DNA of 7,144 nt from Campylobacterales bacterium (GCA_027080605.1 JALWRO010000106.1:1-7144), one strand, 5' to 3'. Positions 1-6,456 are shown, counted from the stretch's first letter. The notes: generated by a model not told the origin, from the sequence alone. Made by a program: numbers and translations.

Positions 1-405
1 GGGTAAATCACCGCCTTTGACGAGTCCAAAAACAACACCCAGTGCCAGCGCGAAAAATACCGGCAAAAATACCGTCGCAAAACGTCCGACCATTTTTCCC
101 CAGTAGTAATCTTTCAGAGAAACGGGAAAAGAGAGCATATACTCCAGAACATTGCTCTCCCTGTCGCCGGAGATCGACTTGACTGTCGTGACCAGAATGA
201 AAATGGGCAATATGATGATCGTTACTTGTATGAAGATCAACAGCATCCGGCTCAGTCCCGTAAATCCCATAACAACGGCATCCGATACGCCGGTGATGAA
301 AAAGAGTGCCATCAGACCGCCGAAAACGAGGGCATAGACATAAAACCATTTCGAGCGCAGGGACTCTTTGATATCAAGGTAAGCGATCAGGAGAAGATTT
401 TTCAT
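1..405 (-). CDS. nosY: NosY, ABC-2 type membrane permease of the NosDFY copper-site maturation complex (N-terminal part, cut by the window edge)
   Basis: NosY is the integral membrane subunit that pairs with the ATPase NosF and the periplasmic protein NosD to mature the copper centres of NosZ. I translated this frame by hand. It starts at ATG 405-403 (MKNLLLIAYLDIKES) and stays open for 135 codons to base 1, so only the N-terminal half is present. A short amphipathic start precedes a first membrane segment at about residues 20-38, a second at about 54-73 (LLIFIQVTIIILPIFILV), and a third at about 110-127. Between the second and third lies a polar cytoplasmic stretch, SGDRESNVLEYMLSFPVS, which matches the conserved loop of NosY and other ABC-2 permeases (often R..G..E.LLS.PVS). 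The start overlaps the nosL stop as ATGA, so the two are probably translationally coupled. The assignment rests on this motif and the neighbours. Confidence 0.9.
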   Translation of the reverse strand, partial: MKNLLLIAYLDIKESLRSKWFYVYALVFGGLMALFFITGVSDAVVMGFTGLSRMLLIFIQVTIIILPIFILVTTVKSISGDRESNVLEYMLSFPVSLKDYYWGKMVGRFATVFLPVFFALALGVVFGLVKGGDLP

Positions 406-875
406 TGTGGTGCACCTACCTTTTGTGTGTTGAGTTGTTCGATGATGTGAACTTTTTTAGCCACTTCGCTGTAGTTAAGCGTATGGTGGTTTTTCGGTAA
501 AGTCTCTTTGGTATAAGCGGCAAAACCGAATGCCATGGGTGTGATGGAATCGTCGGTATAGATCGCTTTTCTGGCATCGATCCATTTGCCGGTTTTGGCA
601 TCGGTGATGTAGATTTTCGCCTGATCTTTCCATGGGATATGCTCTTCGTCAAACCAGAGTACCGCGCAGCCGATGTCGTCAAACTTGTAGGCTTTGTGTG
701 TTTTGGGATCGATGACCTGTACGGCATATTTACGCTCTGAGATTGCCATTTTGCAGCGTTCGCACATATCACGATCCCAGTGCATCTTTTCAATACCGCC
801 GCTGCTCTTTTTCTGGCATCCGGTAAAGTTCATGAAGAGTGTCATGAGAATAAGTAAAAGACTATATTTTCGCAT
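402..875 (-). CDS. nosL: NosL, outer- or inner-membrane-anchored copper(I)-binding lipoprotein
   Basis: The protein has 157 residues. It begins with a lipoprotein signal peptide (MRKYSLLLILMTLFMNFTGC), with lipidation expected at Cys20. The hallmark MCERCKM at residues 37-43 gives a Met-Cys-x-x-Cys-x-Met copper site. The FDDIGC block at 65-70 and the TPMAFGFAAY block at 112-121 are also typical of the family. NosL family proteins bind a single Cu(I) and are thought to hand it to NosDFY for building the copper sites of NosZ. Length and motif order are normal for the family. The start (ATG 875-873) lies 14 bases inside nosF, with a purine-rich GGTGGAAG just upstream. The stop overlaps the nosY start by four bases. 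Its place among nosD, nosF and nosY agrees with a copper-delivery role. Confidence 0.95.
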   Translation of the reverse strand: MRKYSLLLILMTLFMNFTGCQKKSSGGIEKMHWDRDMCERCKMAISERKYAVQVIDPKTHKAYKFDDIGCAVLWFDEEHIPWKDQAKIYITDAKTGKWIDARKAIYTDDSITPMAFGFAAYTKETLPKNHHTLNYSEVAKKVHIIEQLNTQKVGAPQ

Positions 876-1503
876 CTTCCACCACCTTTCCGAGATCCAT
901 ATAAATTTGCCGGTTCACCAGTGTTTCGATTTCGTCGAGTCTGTGTGTGATAAAGAGGGTAGAACAGTTTGGGTCGATCTCTTTTAAAAGTGTATAGAAC
1001 TGTTCACGTCCTTTGGGATCGAGGTTGGCTGTCGGTTCATCGAAGATTAGCAGATCACTCTTTTTGGAGAGCGCGATAGCGATAAGCAGTTTCTGTTTCA
1101 TACCTCCGGAGAGTTTGTAAAAAGGTTTGGCAATATGTGACTTGAGATCGAGATCGAGTCTTGTCGCTTCATGAAAGATTGTATCTTTGTCGATACCGGC
1201 GCTTTTGCCCACAAATGTCAGCAACTCTTCGATACTCAGTTTTACCGGAGGAGGGAGCTGGGGAATAAAGCTGATATGTTGCAGTACCGCTTCCCGCTCT
1301 TTGATGGGGTTGTGTCCGAGCACTTCCAGCTGACCGCTGTCGAGGTGGTAGAAACCGAGCATCGCGCGTACGAGTGTTGTTTTTCCCGCTCCGTTTGGTC
1401 CCATCAGTGCGATACGGTCGCCTTTGTTGATAGTCAGTGTGACATGGTCAAGTACATTGGTACCCATGAAACGTTTGGTGATCTCTTTGGCAACTACCAG
1501 CAT
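862..1503 (-). CDS. nosF: NosF, ABC transporter ATPase of the NosDFY complex
   Basis: This is a cytoplasmic ABC ATPase of 213 residues. All catalytic motifs are intact: Walker A GPNGAGKT (35-42), Q-loop Gln82 in FIPQ, signature LSGGMKQK (131-138), Walker B LLIFDEPTANLD (151-162) and the switch His187 in FITHR. With NosY it powers the NosD-linked step that matures the copper centres of NosZ. I chose ATG 1503-1501, which shares one base with the nosH stop (TGATG). A TTG one codon upstream (1506-1504) would add a single Met and is less likely. There is no strong ribosome binding site, so translation is probably coupled to nosH. The protein ends soon after the switch histidine. It therefore lacks the C-terminal extension of the roughly 300-residue NosF from Pseudomonas-type clusters. 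The 3' end overlaps nosL by 14 bases. Confidence 0.93.
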   Translation of the reverse strand: MLVVAKEITKRFMGTNVLDHVTLTINKGDRIALMGPNGAGKTTLVRAMLGFYHLDSGQLEVLGHNPIKEREAVLQHISFIPQLPPPVKLSIEELLTFVGKSAGIDKDTIFHEATRLDLDLKSHIAKPFYKLSGGMKQKLLIAIALSKKSDLLIFDEPTANLDPKGREQFYTLLKEIDPNCSTLFITHRLDEIETLVNRQIYMDLGKVVEDAKI

Positions 1504-2414
1504 CAAACAAGGTCTTTCAGTCTGAAGTCATAGTTGTACGCATCGGTATGACAGACGTCAAAACAGCGACCGCACAGGGTACAGTCACCGTTGACGACGA
1601 GCTGTTGGTTAATACCTTTTTCAGCGCGCTTTTTGTCATATTTGGGTTTGATAAACTCCAGTACATGGTCTTCAAAACAGGCGTTGAGACAGGCACCGCA
1701 GTGGTCACATTTGTTCATGTCCCATTTGACTTTGGTCATACCGATCCAGCCGAGGAAATTATAGGTTGTACCGACGGGACAGATATATTTGCACCATGCA
1801 CGGCGTGAGTAGAAGATTTCAAACAGTAAAATTACCACTACCCACACTACCGCCAGACTCCATCCGTAGGTGATGATACGGCTCATAATTCCGATAGGAT
1901 TGATCACTTCAAAGACAAGATACCCGTCTATTGCAGCGGCTGCCAGGAAAACAGCCCAGAAGAAAAAGCGGATGTTGGGGTTGAATTTACGTTCTTTGAT
2001 GATTTTTCTGCGTACGAGTCTCTGGTGAATATACTCACCGATTTCACTGAGCATACCGTAGGGACATACCCATGAACAGTAGGCTTTTCCGCCCGCAAGA
2101 AAGTAGAAAGCGACCAGTGTCAGGCTTCCGATGATGACGTTGGTATGGATATGATGTTCCGCAGCAAAAATTTCCAGTGCGGTGAACGGATCTATCAGGT
2201 GGAAGCCCAGCAACCTTGAACCGTTGAGTGTACCTTCCAGAAGCTGAATATCAATGTGAAAAGAGAGGAAAAAGAGAAGGTTGATAATAAAAATACTCAG
2301 CCATCTCCACGCTCGGATGGTCAGTCTCGTCTTGCCCTCTTTGGTCTTGTAGTAAAATGTCGACCAAAAGGGAGCATTGACTATCTCTTTTATCGGGGCG
2401 TTGTATTTATCCAT
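1503..2414 (-). CDS. nosH: NosH, NapH-like membrane-bound iron-sulfur quinol oxidase component
   Basis: The protein has 303 residues and about four membrane segments, near residues 36-53, 92-108, 148-169 and 184-203. Two CxxxCP motifs characteristic of the NapH/NosR/CcoG group lie at the membrane face: C113-C117 (CSWVCP) and C208-C212 (CKYICP). The soluble C-terminal part holds two [4Fe-4S] patterns: C236-C239-C242-C246 (CDHCGACLNACF) and C278-C281-C284-C288 (CTLCGRCFDVCH). In Wolinella-type clusters NosH is proposed to work with NosG in menaquinol oxidation, feeding electrons to periplasmic cytochromes and NosZ, in place of NosR. That role is inferred from NapH. Neither ferredoxin motif ends in the usual CP; they end in CF and CH. 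The start is fixed by a strong ribosome binding site. nosC2 lies 31 bases upstream, and the stop overlaps the nosF start by one base. Confidence 0.92.
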   Translation of the reverse strand: MDKYNAPIKEIVNAPFWSTFYYKTKEGKTRLTIRAWRWLSIFIINLLFFLSFHIDIQLLEGTLNGSRLLGFHLIDPFTALEIFAAEHHIHTNVIIGSLTLVAFYFLAGGKAYCSWVCPYGMLSEIGEYIHQRLVRRKIIKERKFNPNIRFFFWAVFLAAAAIDGYLVFEVINPIGIMSRIITYGWSLAVVWVVVILLFEIFYSRRAWCKYICPVGTTYNFLGWIGMTKVKWDMNKCDHCGACLNACFEDHVLEFIKPKYDKKRAEKGINQQLVVNGDCTLCGRCFDVCHTDAYNYDFRLKDLV

Positions 2415-2417
2415 CTT

Positions 2418-2425
2418 CCTCTCCT
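2418..2425 (-). promoter_or_regulatory. Strong ribosome binding site of nosH
   Basis: The minus strand reads AGGAGAGG six or fewer bases from ATG 2414-2412, within a longer purine tract. It is the best Shine-Dalgarno match in the window, and it sets the nosH start. It fits with nosH sitting after the widest gap of the downstream unit (31 bases), where coupling to the upstream stop would be weakest. Confidence 0.75.
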
Positions 2426-2445
2426 CTTATAGTTACGTTACAGTG

Positions 2446-2970
2446 CTATTTGGTAGCTTCGTCCAGTTTTTGTTTAAATGTAGAGATCTCTGTTGCCAGT
2501 TGTTCGAGCTGTTCGTCACTCATGTTGCCCAGAAGTCCGTACATGACATAGTTTTTACGTTTACCGCTTTTAAAATCATGAAGTGCATTCAGGATTTTCT
2601 CTTTACTGTCTCCCAGCAGTTTTGGACCGATGATACCTTCACCGATATTTCCGTGACATGAAGCACAGCTCTTCTTATAGAGCGGACTTGTTTTAAAAGC
2701 GGCAAGGTTACCGGCTTTCTCTTTAAGTGCACGTAGTTTCTCTTCGACCTCTTTATCTTTGCTGCTTTTTCCTGCAGAGGCTTGCTGTACCGGTTGCTGC
2801 ACGACTTTTTTCTGTTCCTGGTTGCCCAGTTTTTTATCTTCCATGGATGTACTTTTGATCAGCTCAGCGATACGCTGCATCTTATGGGCTTCTTTATCCA
2901 GTCCAATCATATAAACGGTTGCCCATACTGCCAAAAGTACGGCGATTGCTGCGATTATTTTTTTTATCAT
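2446..2970 (-). CDS. nosC2: NosC2, membrane-anchored monoheme cytochrome c
   Basis: The protein has 174 residues. It begins with an uncleaved-looking signal anchor (about residues 3-23, IKKIIAAIAVLLAVWATVYM). A charged, Gln- and Lys-rich linker follows (about 25-88), then a small cytochrome c domain. The heme site is C102-A-S-C105-H106 (CASCH). Met143 in the KNYVM segment or Met150 could be the distal ligand. The GEGIIGPKLLGD stretch after the heme and the DFKSGKRKN stretch are shared with the neighbouring NosC1, so the two are paralogs. It should sit on the periplasmic face and pass electrons between the NosG/NosH module and NosZ, as proposed for Wolinella-type clusters. The start overlaps the nosC1 stop as ATGA. 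The symbol follows position and homology to NosC1, so it is less certain than the cytochrome call. Confidence 0.9.
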   Translation of the reverse strand: MIKKIIAAIAVLLAVWATVYMIGLDKEAHKMQRIAELIKSTSMEDKKLGNQEQKKVVQQPVQQASAGKSSKDKEVEEKLRALKEKAGNLAAFKTSPLYKKSCASCHGNIGEGIIGPKLLGDSKEKILNALHDFKSGKRKNYVMYGLLGNMSDEQLEQLATEISTFKQKLDEATK

Positions 2971-3530
2971 TTCCCTCTCCTCATTTTTCTGATCTCTTTG
3001 TTGAAGTTTGCGATCTCTTCTGCGATTGACTTCAGTTTTGCATCGTCAATTTGCGATACCAGCTCTTTCATGAGCACATTTTTCTTTTTGCCTGTTTTAA
3101 AATCCATAATACGCTGATAGATAAACGAAGCGTTTTTGTCTAACAGTGACGGTCCGATGACGCCGTTTGCATAGTCGTCATGACAGGGTGAACATCGAAG
3201 AATGTAGTCATTGCTCAGTCGTTTGATCATCATTGTGATACGTACCCTTTCATAGGGTGATTTGATGTTAAGATAGGCATCGATAGTTGTTCTGGTCTTC
3301 GGTTCTTCTTCCGTCGTATTTTTTTCTTTGTTGTAGGAGTAGTAAAATTGACCGCTGTTGCTTTTGTCTTTTGTCTCTTTGACATTGGTATTGACCGCGT
3401 TTTCCGTTACTTTTATCTGCGGTGCTGTTTCATGTTGTGCGGTCGGTTCTTTTTTTCCCGCTTCGCCGCCGCATCCTGCAAAAAGCACTATTGCTGTTGC
3501 GAGTGATAGTATCCATTTTTTGTTAGCCAT
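2967..3530 (-). CDS. nosC1: NosC1, monoheme cytochrome c lipoprotein
   Basis: I place the start at ATG 3530-3528. This gives 187 residues with a clean lipoprotein signal (MANKKWILSLATAIVLFAGC; lipidated Cys20). The frame is open to an ATG at 3572, but that would add 14 polar residues and bury the signal peptide. A low-complexity linker rich in Lys, Glu, Thr and Asn spans about residues 22-85. The heme domain follows, with C113-S-P-C116-H117 (CSPCH), then GVIGPSLLDKN and DFKTGKKKNVLM. Met154 is the likely distal heme ligand. The domain is clearly related to NosC2 but carries a lipid anchor instead of a transmembrane one. It overlaps the end of nosG by eight bases and nosC2 by four. Its expected role is periplasmic electron transfer toward NosZ, inferred from the cluster. 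Confidence 0.9.
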   Translation of the reverse strand: MANKKWILSLATAIVLFAGCGGEAGKKEPTAQHETAPQIKVTENAVNTNVKETKDKSNSGQFYYSYNKEKNTTEEEPKTRTTIDAYLNIKSPYERVRITMMIKRLSNDYILRCSPCHDDYANGVIGPSLLDKNASFIYQRIMDFKTGKKKNVLMKELVSQIDDAKLKSIAEEIANFNKEIRKMRRGK

Positions 3531-4320
3531 TGTTCTTTTTTCCCTTCCCGTAAATGTCATCGTATGTTGCACGCGGTACGATATTCAGCACCTGTGTCGG
3601 GCACAGTTCCACGCAGGCACCGCAACCTACACACGCTTCGCGTATTTCCGGTATAAGTCCGCCGTTTTTAGAGACCATACCGATTGCATCTTCCGGATTT
3701 GGATGATACGGACACATATCTGCGCAGATAGTACACGCTTTTCCCCGGAACTTTTCAAGTTCTTGCAGTACTTTTTTTTGCAATTCCGCTTTTTCCGTTT
3801 CATCTCCGCGCATGATCACTTTATGCTGTTGATGCTCCTCTTTGGAGAGGATTTTGGTATGGTCATAGATTCTGTCGATTGCTCTGTCCGGAACCTTTTC
3901 GTTTTTGAGTGCCAGACAGGCGCTTTCATTGACAATGACCGCCATACCCATGTGGACATATTTGATTTCGTCATGTTCATGATCGAGTGCGCCGGTAGGG
4001 CAGGCGAGGATACAGGGAAAAGCTTCACACAAATAGCATCCGCGTTTCAGCGGATCGATGTATGCCATACCCATACTTGCACCGCCGTTGACGTCTTCGA
4101 GTTCGATCGAATCGTAAGGACAGACTTGCAGGCACTGTCCGCATTTGATGCACAGTTTGAGAAAATCATCTTCCTCAACAGCTCCGGGCGGTCTCAGCAA
4201 AAGTTTATCCGCTTTGAGTTTGGGAGCGAAGTAGATTCCCGCACCTGCAGCCATGCCGAGTACGCCAAGACCGGCGATATTCTTCATGAAGTCTCTTCGC
4301 TTTTTCTCTTCAGGTTTCAT
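3523..4320 (-). CDS. nosG: NosG, NapG-like periplasmic polyferredoxin (four [4Fe-4S] patterns)
   Basis: The protein has 265 residues. A twin-arginine signal is visible as KRRDFMK (7-13), followed by a hydrophobic stretch to about residue 32, so it should be exported folded with its clusters. Cysteine groups: C57-C60-C63-C67 (CIKCGQCLQVCP); C95-C98-C103-C107 (CYLCEAFPCILACP); C196-C199-C203 (CTICADMCP), probably completed by C135; and C230-C233-C236-C240 (CVGCGACVELCP). This matches the four-cluster plan of NapG. NosG with NosH is proposed to oxidise menaquinol and deliver electrons to the cytochromes c of the nos pathway. A charged stretch of about 60 residues separates C135 from C196; in NapG the equivalent cysteines are, as I recall, only a few residues apart. 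The start overlaps the nosD stop as ATGA, and the stop lies inside the nosC1 start region. Confidence 0.92.
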   Translation of the reverse strand: MKPEEKKRRDFMKNIAGLGVLGMAAGAGIYFAPKLKADKLLLRPPGAVEEDDFLKLCIKCGQCLQVCPYDSIELEDVNGGASMGMAYIDPLKRGCYLCEAFPCILACPTGALDHEHDEIKYVHMGMAVIVNESACLALKNEKVPDRAIDRIYDHTKILSKEEHQQHKVIMRGDETEKAELQKKVLQELEKFRGKACTICADMCPYHPNPEDAIGMVSKNGGLIPEIREACVGCGACVELCPTQVLNIVPRATYDDIYGKGKKNNG

Positions 4321-5531
4321 AGTAGTTTCCCCTCCGTCATTTTGGGATGTGGATCAGTCAGCAGTTTGACCGGTTCAGATATGGGTGCCAGTTTTGCCAG
4401 AAAGTTTAAGATGGAAATGACCGGTGATCCATAGAAAAATTTGACATTTGGATTTAAAAGCCACATTTTATCTGCGTAGTAATAAAGGTTATATGGCGTG
4501 TCGCCGACACCGTCACCGTTTTTGTCAAACCCCTGGTAATCATCCCAGTAGTTACCGTCCCACTTGTTTTGGGTGACTTTCGTATTGTAAGAGTCATTGA
4601 CGACGGTGTCGATGTTTCCTTTGATGATATTGTTTTTAAAGATATTGTTGAGACTGAGTGAATGAAAATGCACTCCCTCACTGTTGTAAAGAATAAAATT
4701 GTGCTCTATGTGGTTGAATGTATCGGGTTCAAAAGGGGAGCGGTCTATGTAGAGACCTCTTGCACAGTAGAGAATTTTATTGTCGGTAATAGTATAGTTG
4801 GAGCAATCCTTCAGACCTATCCCCAGTCCTGTAGTACCCAGTGAATTTTTGACGATATTTCCCGTGGCAATGGTATCCTGAGAGTACATGAAAAAGATAC
4901 CGACCGAGTTATGGCTAAATTCGTTGTCTTTGACAATATTTTTACCGGTATACATGAAGTGGAGTGAATATCTGCCGTATTCACCGTAATTGTTCGCAAT
5001 CAGGTTTCCGTGTGAATACCAGACGACAAAATCTCTCGCTTTATAGATTTTGTTATATGTAAGCGTGTTGTCCGTGCTGTACCAGAGTCGGATGGCATCA
5101 CCACGCAATCCGAGTGCAAACGGTTTGGAAGTGATATGGTTATAACTGATGTTACAGTCATTGGATTGCTGCATATCGATGCCGAACAACACATCTTTGA
5201 GATCACAATGGAGGATGTTGCAGTGATGTACTTTTTTCAGTGCGATTCCTGCATCGACTCTTTCATGCTCTGCGCCACTGTGTCGGATGGTCAGGTTTTC
5301 GAGGGTGACAAAGGGACTGGTGACTGTCACAACGGTGCCTTTGCCGTCTCCTTCCAGTACGGTTTTATGAGAACTGCCTTTGATAATGAGAGGTTTATTG
5401 ACGGTAATGTTGCCTTTGTATATTCCTTCCGGAAGCTCCAGCTTTGCGCCTTTTGACGCATGGTCAATGGCATCTTGCAGCACATTGGCATACAGTGACA
5501 ATGATAAAAGCAAAAGTGCCAGACCTCTCAT
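4317..5531 (-). CDS. nosD: NosD, periplasmic right-handed beta-helix protein for NosZ copper-site maturation
   Basis: The protein has 404 residues with a short Sec signal peptide (MRGLALLLLSLSLYANVLQ; cleavage probably after residue 15). Most of the chain (about 40-320) consists of repeating N-x-I / G-I-x-L beta-helix rungs of the carbohydrate-binding/sugar-hydrolase type, as in other NosD proteins. Near the C-terminus is the family signature around residues 322-347, including WDGNYWDDY, then GFDKNGDGVGDTPYN. NosD is the periplasmic partner of the NosFY ABC transporter and accepts copper for assembly of the NosZ metal centres. Length is close to that of other NosD proteins. A purine-rich ribosome binding site (GGGGAAGAG) precedes ATG 5531-5529. 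nosB ends 20 bases upstream, and nosG begins on the nosD stop codon. Confidence 0.95.
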   Translation of the reverse strand: MRGLALLLLSLSLYANVLQDAIDHASKGAKLELPEGIYKGNITVNKPLIIKGSSHKTVLEGDGKGTVVTVTSPFVTLENLTIRHSGAEHERVDAGIALKKVHHCNILHCDLKDVLFGIDMQQSNDCNISYNHITSKPFALGLRGDAIRLWYSTDNTLTYNKIYKARDFVVWYSHGNLIANNYGEYGRYSLHFMYTGKNIVKDNEFSHNSVGIFFMYSQDTIATGNIVKNSLGTTGLGIGLKDCSNYTITDNKILYCARGLYIDRSPFEPDTFNHIEHNFILYNSEGVHFHSLSLNNIFKNNIIKGNIDTVVNDSYNTKVTQNKWDGNYWDDYQGFDKNGDGVGDTPYNLYYYADKMWLLNPNVKFFYGSPVISILNFLAKLAPISEPVKLLTDPHPKMTEGKLL

Positions 5532-5551
5532 CTCTCTTCCCCGTTTTCTGT

Positions 5552-6340
5552 TTAGTCGTTGATTTCGTGCTGTTTTCTGGCTTTTTTCTTTGAAACGATT
5601 GCCAAAAGACTTAAAATACTGATCGCAACCAGCAACCAGAAACCGATAGTCGGATAGGAGTGTGTTGTAAACTGTGCAACTTTACCGTCTCCGAAAACAG
5701 TGGGCATAAAGGGCTTTATTTTAAATGCGCCCCAGCTGTGCATGTGGTGACCGAACCAGTAGAGCCAGTACGCATAAAAGCCGAGAAAAATAACCGGCAA
5801 AGCAACCGGAATGAGCATAAGATAGTCGAGAATTTTCCAGTCAAATAACATATAGAAAACAAAGAGCAATGCTACAAAAATGAGGGCATACGGTGCCAGC
5901 GCGCGTAGATATGGAGCACCTCTTTTCATGGGATCCATCCCGATAAAGTGATTGATCGTATTCATTTCATGAACATCTCCGCTGAATCCGTCGAAGTGGT
6001 AGTAAACCGGGATACCTTCCGGAAATGCCTCTTTGGGGTAGTTGGGTGCTTCGAGTGCCACGTACCAGATAGGTGCGGTTGCAACACTGAGTTCCGCATC
6101 TGCTTCGATCATTTTTTTAAGATCACCGGCGATATCTTTGGGTGTATTGGGGCTGACATAGCGTCCCTTTTGGTAGTAATCCCACACTTTATAGGTAATC
6201 GGCGATAGTTTATCCGCTTTGCCTTCTTCATTGAGTTCAACTACATTGTGTGTAAAGATTGCCGGTATGACAAACCAGTACATAAGTATGGCGAAAGCCA
6301 AAAATGTAAAGATCCTGGATTTAGTAAGCGATTTATTCAT
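5552..6340 (-). CDS. nosB: NosB, polytopic membrane protein of clade II nos clusters, function unknown
   Basis: The protein has 262 residues. It has one N-terminal membrane segment (about 10-30), a large periplasmic-looking loop (about 31-144), then three more segments (about 145-166, 170-196 and 229-250) and a basic tail (KKKARK). The loop carries paired aromatic residues, and histidines H115, H124 and H131. A GHHMHSW cluster (197-203) lies where the third segment ends, and H227 precedes the last. The gene directly after nosZ and before nosD in Wolinella-type clusters is called nosB; the name is given by that position and by size and topology. Its biochemical role is unknown. Histidines near a membrane could bind copper or heme, but nothing in the sequence proves it. 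AAGGACGGGGGAA just before ATG 6340-6338 supplies a ribosome binding site. This is the first gene after the terminator and candidate promoter. Confidence 0.85.
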   Translation of the reverse strand: MNKSLTKSRIFTFLAFAILMYWFVIPAIFTHNVVELNEEGKADKLSPITYKVWDYYQKGRYVSPNTPKDIAGDLKKMIEADAELSVATAPIWYVALEAPNYPKEAFPEGIPVYYHFDGFSGDVHEMNTINHFIGMDPMKRGAPYLRALAPYALIFVALLFVFYMLFDWKILDYLMLIPVALPVIFLGFYAYWLYWFGHHMHSWGAFKIKPFMPTVFGDGKVAQFTTHSYPTIGFWLLVAISILSLLAIVSKKKARKQHEIND

Positions 6341-6361
6341 TTCCCCCGTCCTTCTGCTGAT

Positions 6362-6386
6362 ATTATAAGTTATTGTAATGATTATA
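6362..6386 (-). promoter_or_regulatory. Candidate promoter(s) for the nosB-to-nosY unit
   Basis: On the minus strand two perfect TATAAT hexamers lie in the AT-rich leader of nosB, at 6386-6381 and 6367-6362. The first would start transcription near 6374, about 34 bases before the nosB ATG. A poor -35-like TTCAAA sits 17 bases upstream of it. Weak or absent -35 boxes are common in this group of bacteria. With a terminator just upstream, a promoter here is needed if the accessory genes are to be made independently of nosZ read-through. The hexamers are seen; their use is inferred. Confidence 0.5.
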
Positions 6387-6387
6387 C

Positions 6388-6420
6388 ACTATTGTACCTT
6401 CGTTTTGAAAACACAATAGT
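6388..6420. promoter_or_regulatory. Inverted repeat, candidate operator upstream of nosB
   Basis: Perfect 8-base arms, ACTATTGT at 6388-6395 and ACAATAGT at 6413-6420, are separated by 17 bases. Inside, next to the second arm, lies a small palindrome GTTTTGAAAAC (6402-6412). On the minus strand TTGTG-N4-CAAAA (6416-6403) has the 5-4-5 layout of CRP/FNR-family sites, with one mismatch between its half-sites. The repeat abuts the first TATAAT, so a bound regulator would touch RNA polymerase. No regulator can be named from the sequence. Confidence 0.35.
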
Positions 6421-6424
6421 AGAT

Positions 6425-6456
6425 AAAAAAAGACGATGGAAGAGACTCTTCCACCG
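6425..6456 (-). terminator. Intrinsic terminator after nosZ
   Basis: Read on the minus strand, CGGTGGAAGA, loop GTC, TCTTCCATCG forms a 10-base-pair stem (one G-T pair) with a three-base loop at 6456-6434. Two bases later comes a run of seven T (6431-6425). It begins 20 bases after the nosZ stop codon. This is a strong Rho-independent terminator form. It would make most transcripts end after nosZ, or act as a partial stop that lowers the level of the downstream genes. Confidence 0.88.

Noticed and set aside
8..349. A 113-residue minus-strand frame with many Cys, His and Arg
   Set aside because: It is out of frame with nosY, which covers the same bases with a coherent membrane protein and the ABC-2 loop motif.
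1504..1506. TTG as start of nosF
   Set aside because: The ATG immediately after it overlaps the nosH stop as TGATG, a common coupling arrangement, and TTG adds only one residue.
2415..2445. Possible promoter or terminator in the nosC2-nosH gap (contains a GTAAC direct repeat)
   Set aside because: The gap has only 31 bases, mostly taken up by the ribosome binding site. No stem or -10/-35 pair is evident.
3531..3572. Upstream ATG for nosC1 at 3572
   Set aside because: It would put 14 polar residues before the lipoprotein signal peptide and increase overlap with nosG to 50 bases.
3358..4434. A 358-residue plus-strand open frame antisense to nosG and nosC1
   Set aside because: The opposite strand encodes NosG with its Tat signal and cysteine motifs and NosC1 with its heme site. 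The plus-strand product shows no recognisable motif and crosses gene boundaries, so it is a shadow.
6402..6412. GTTTTGAAAAC palindrome as an independent hairpin or terminator
   Set aside because: Five AT-rich pairs with a one-base centre are too weak for a terminator. It is reported only as part of the candidate operator.
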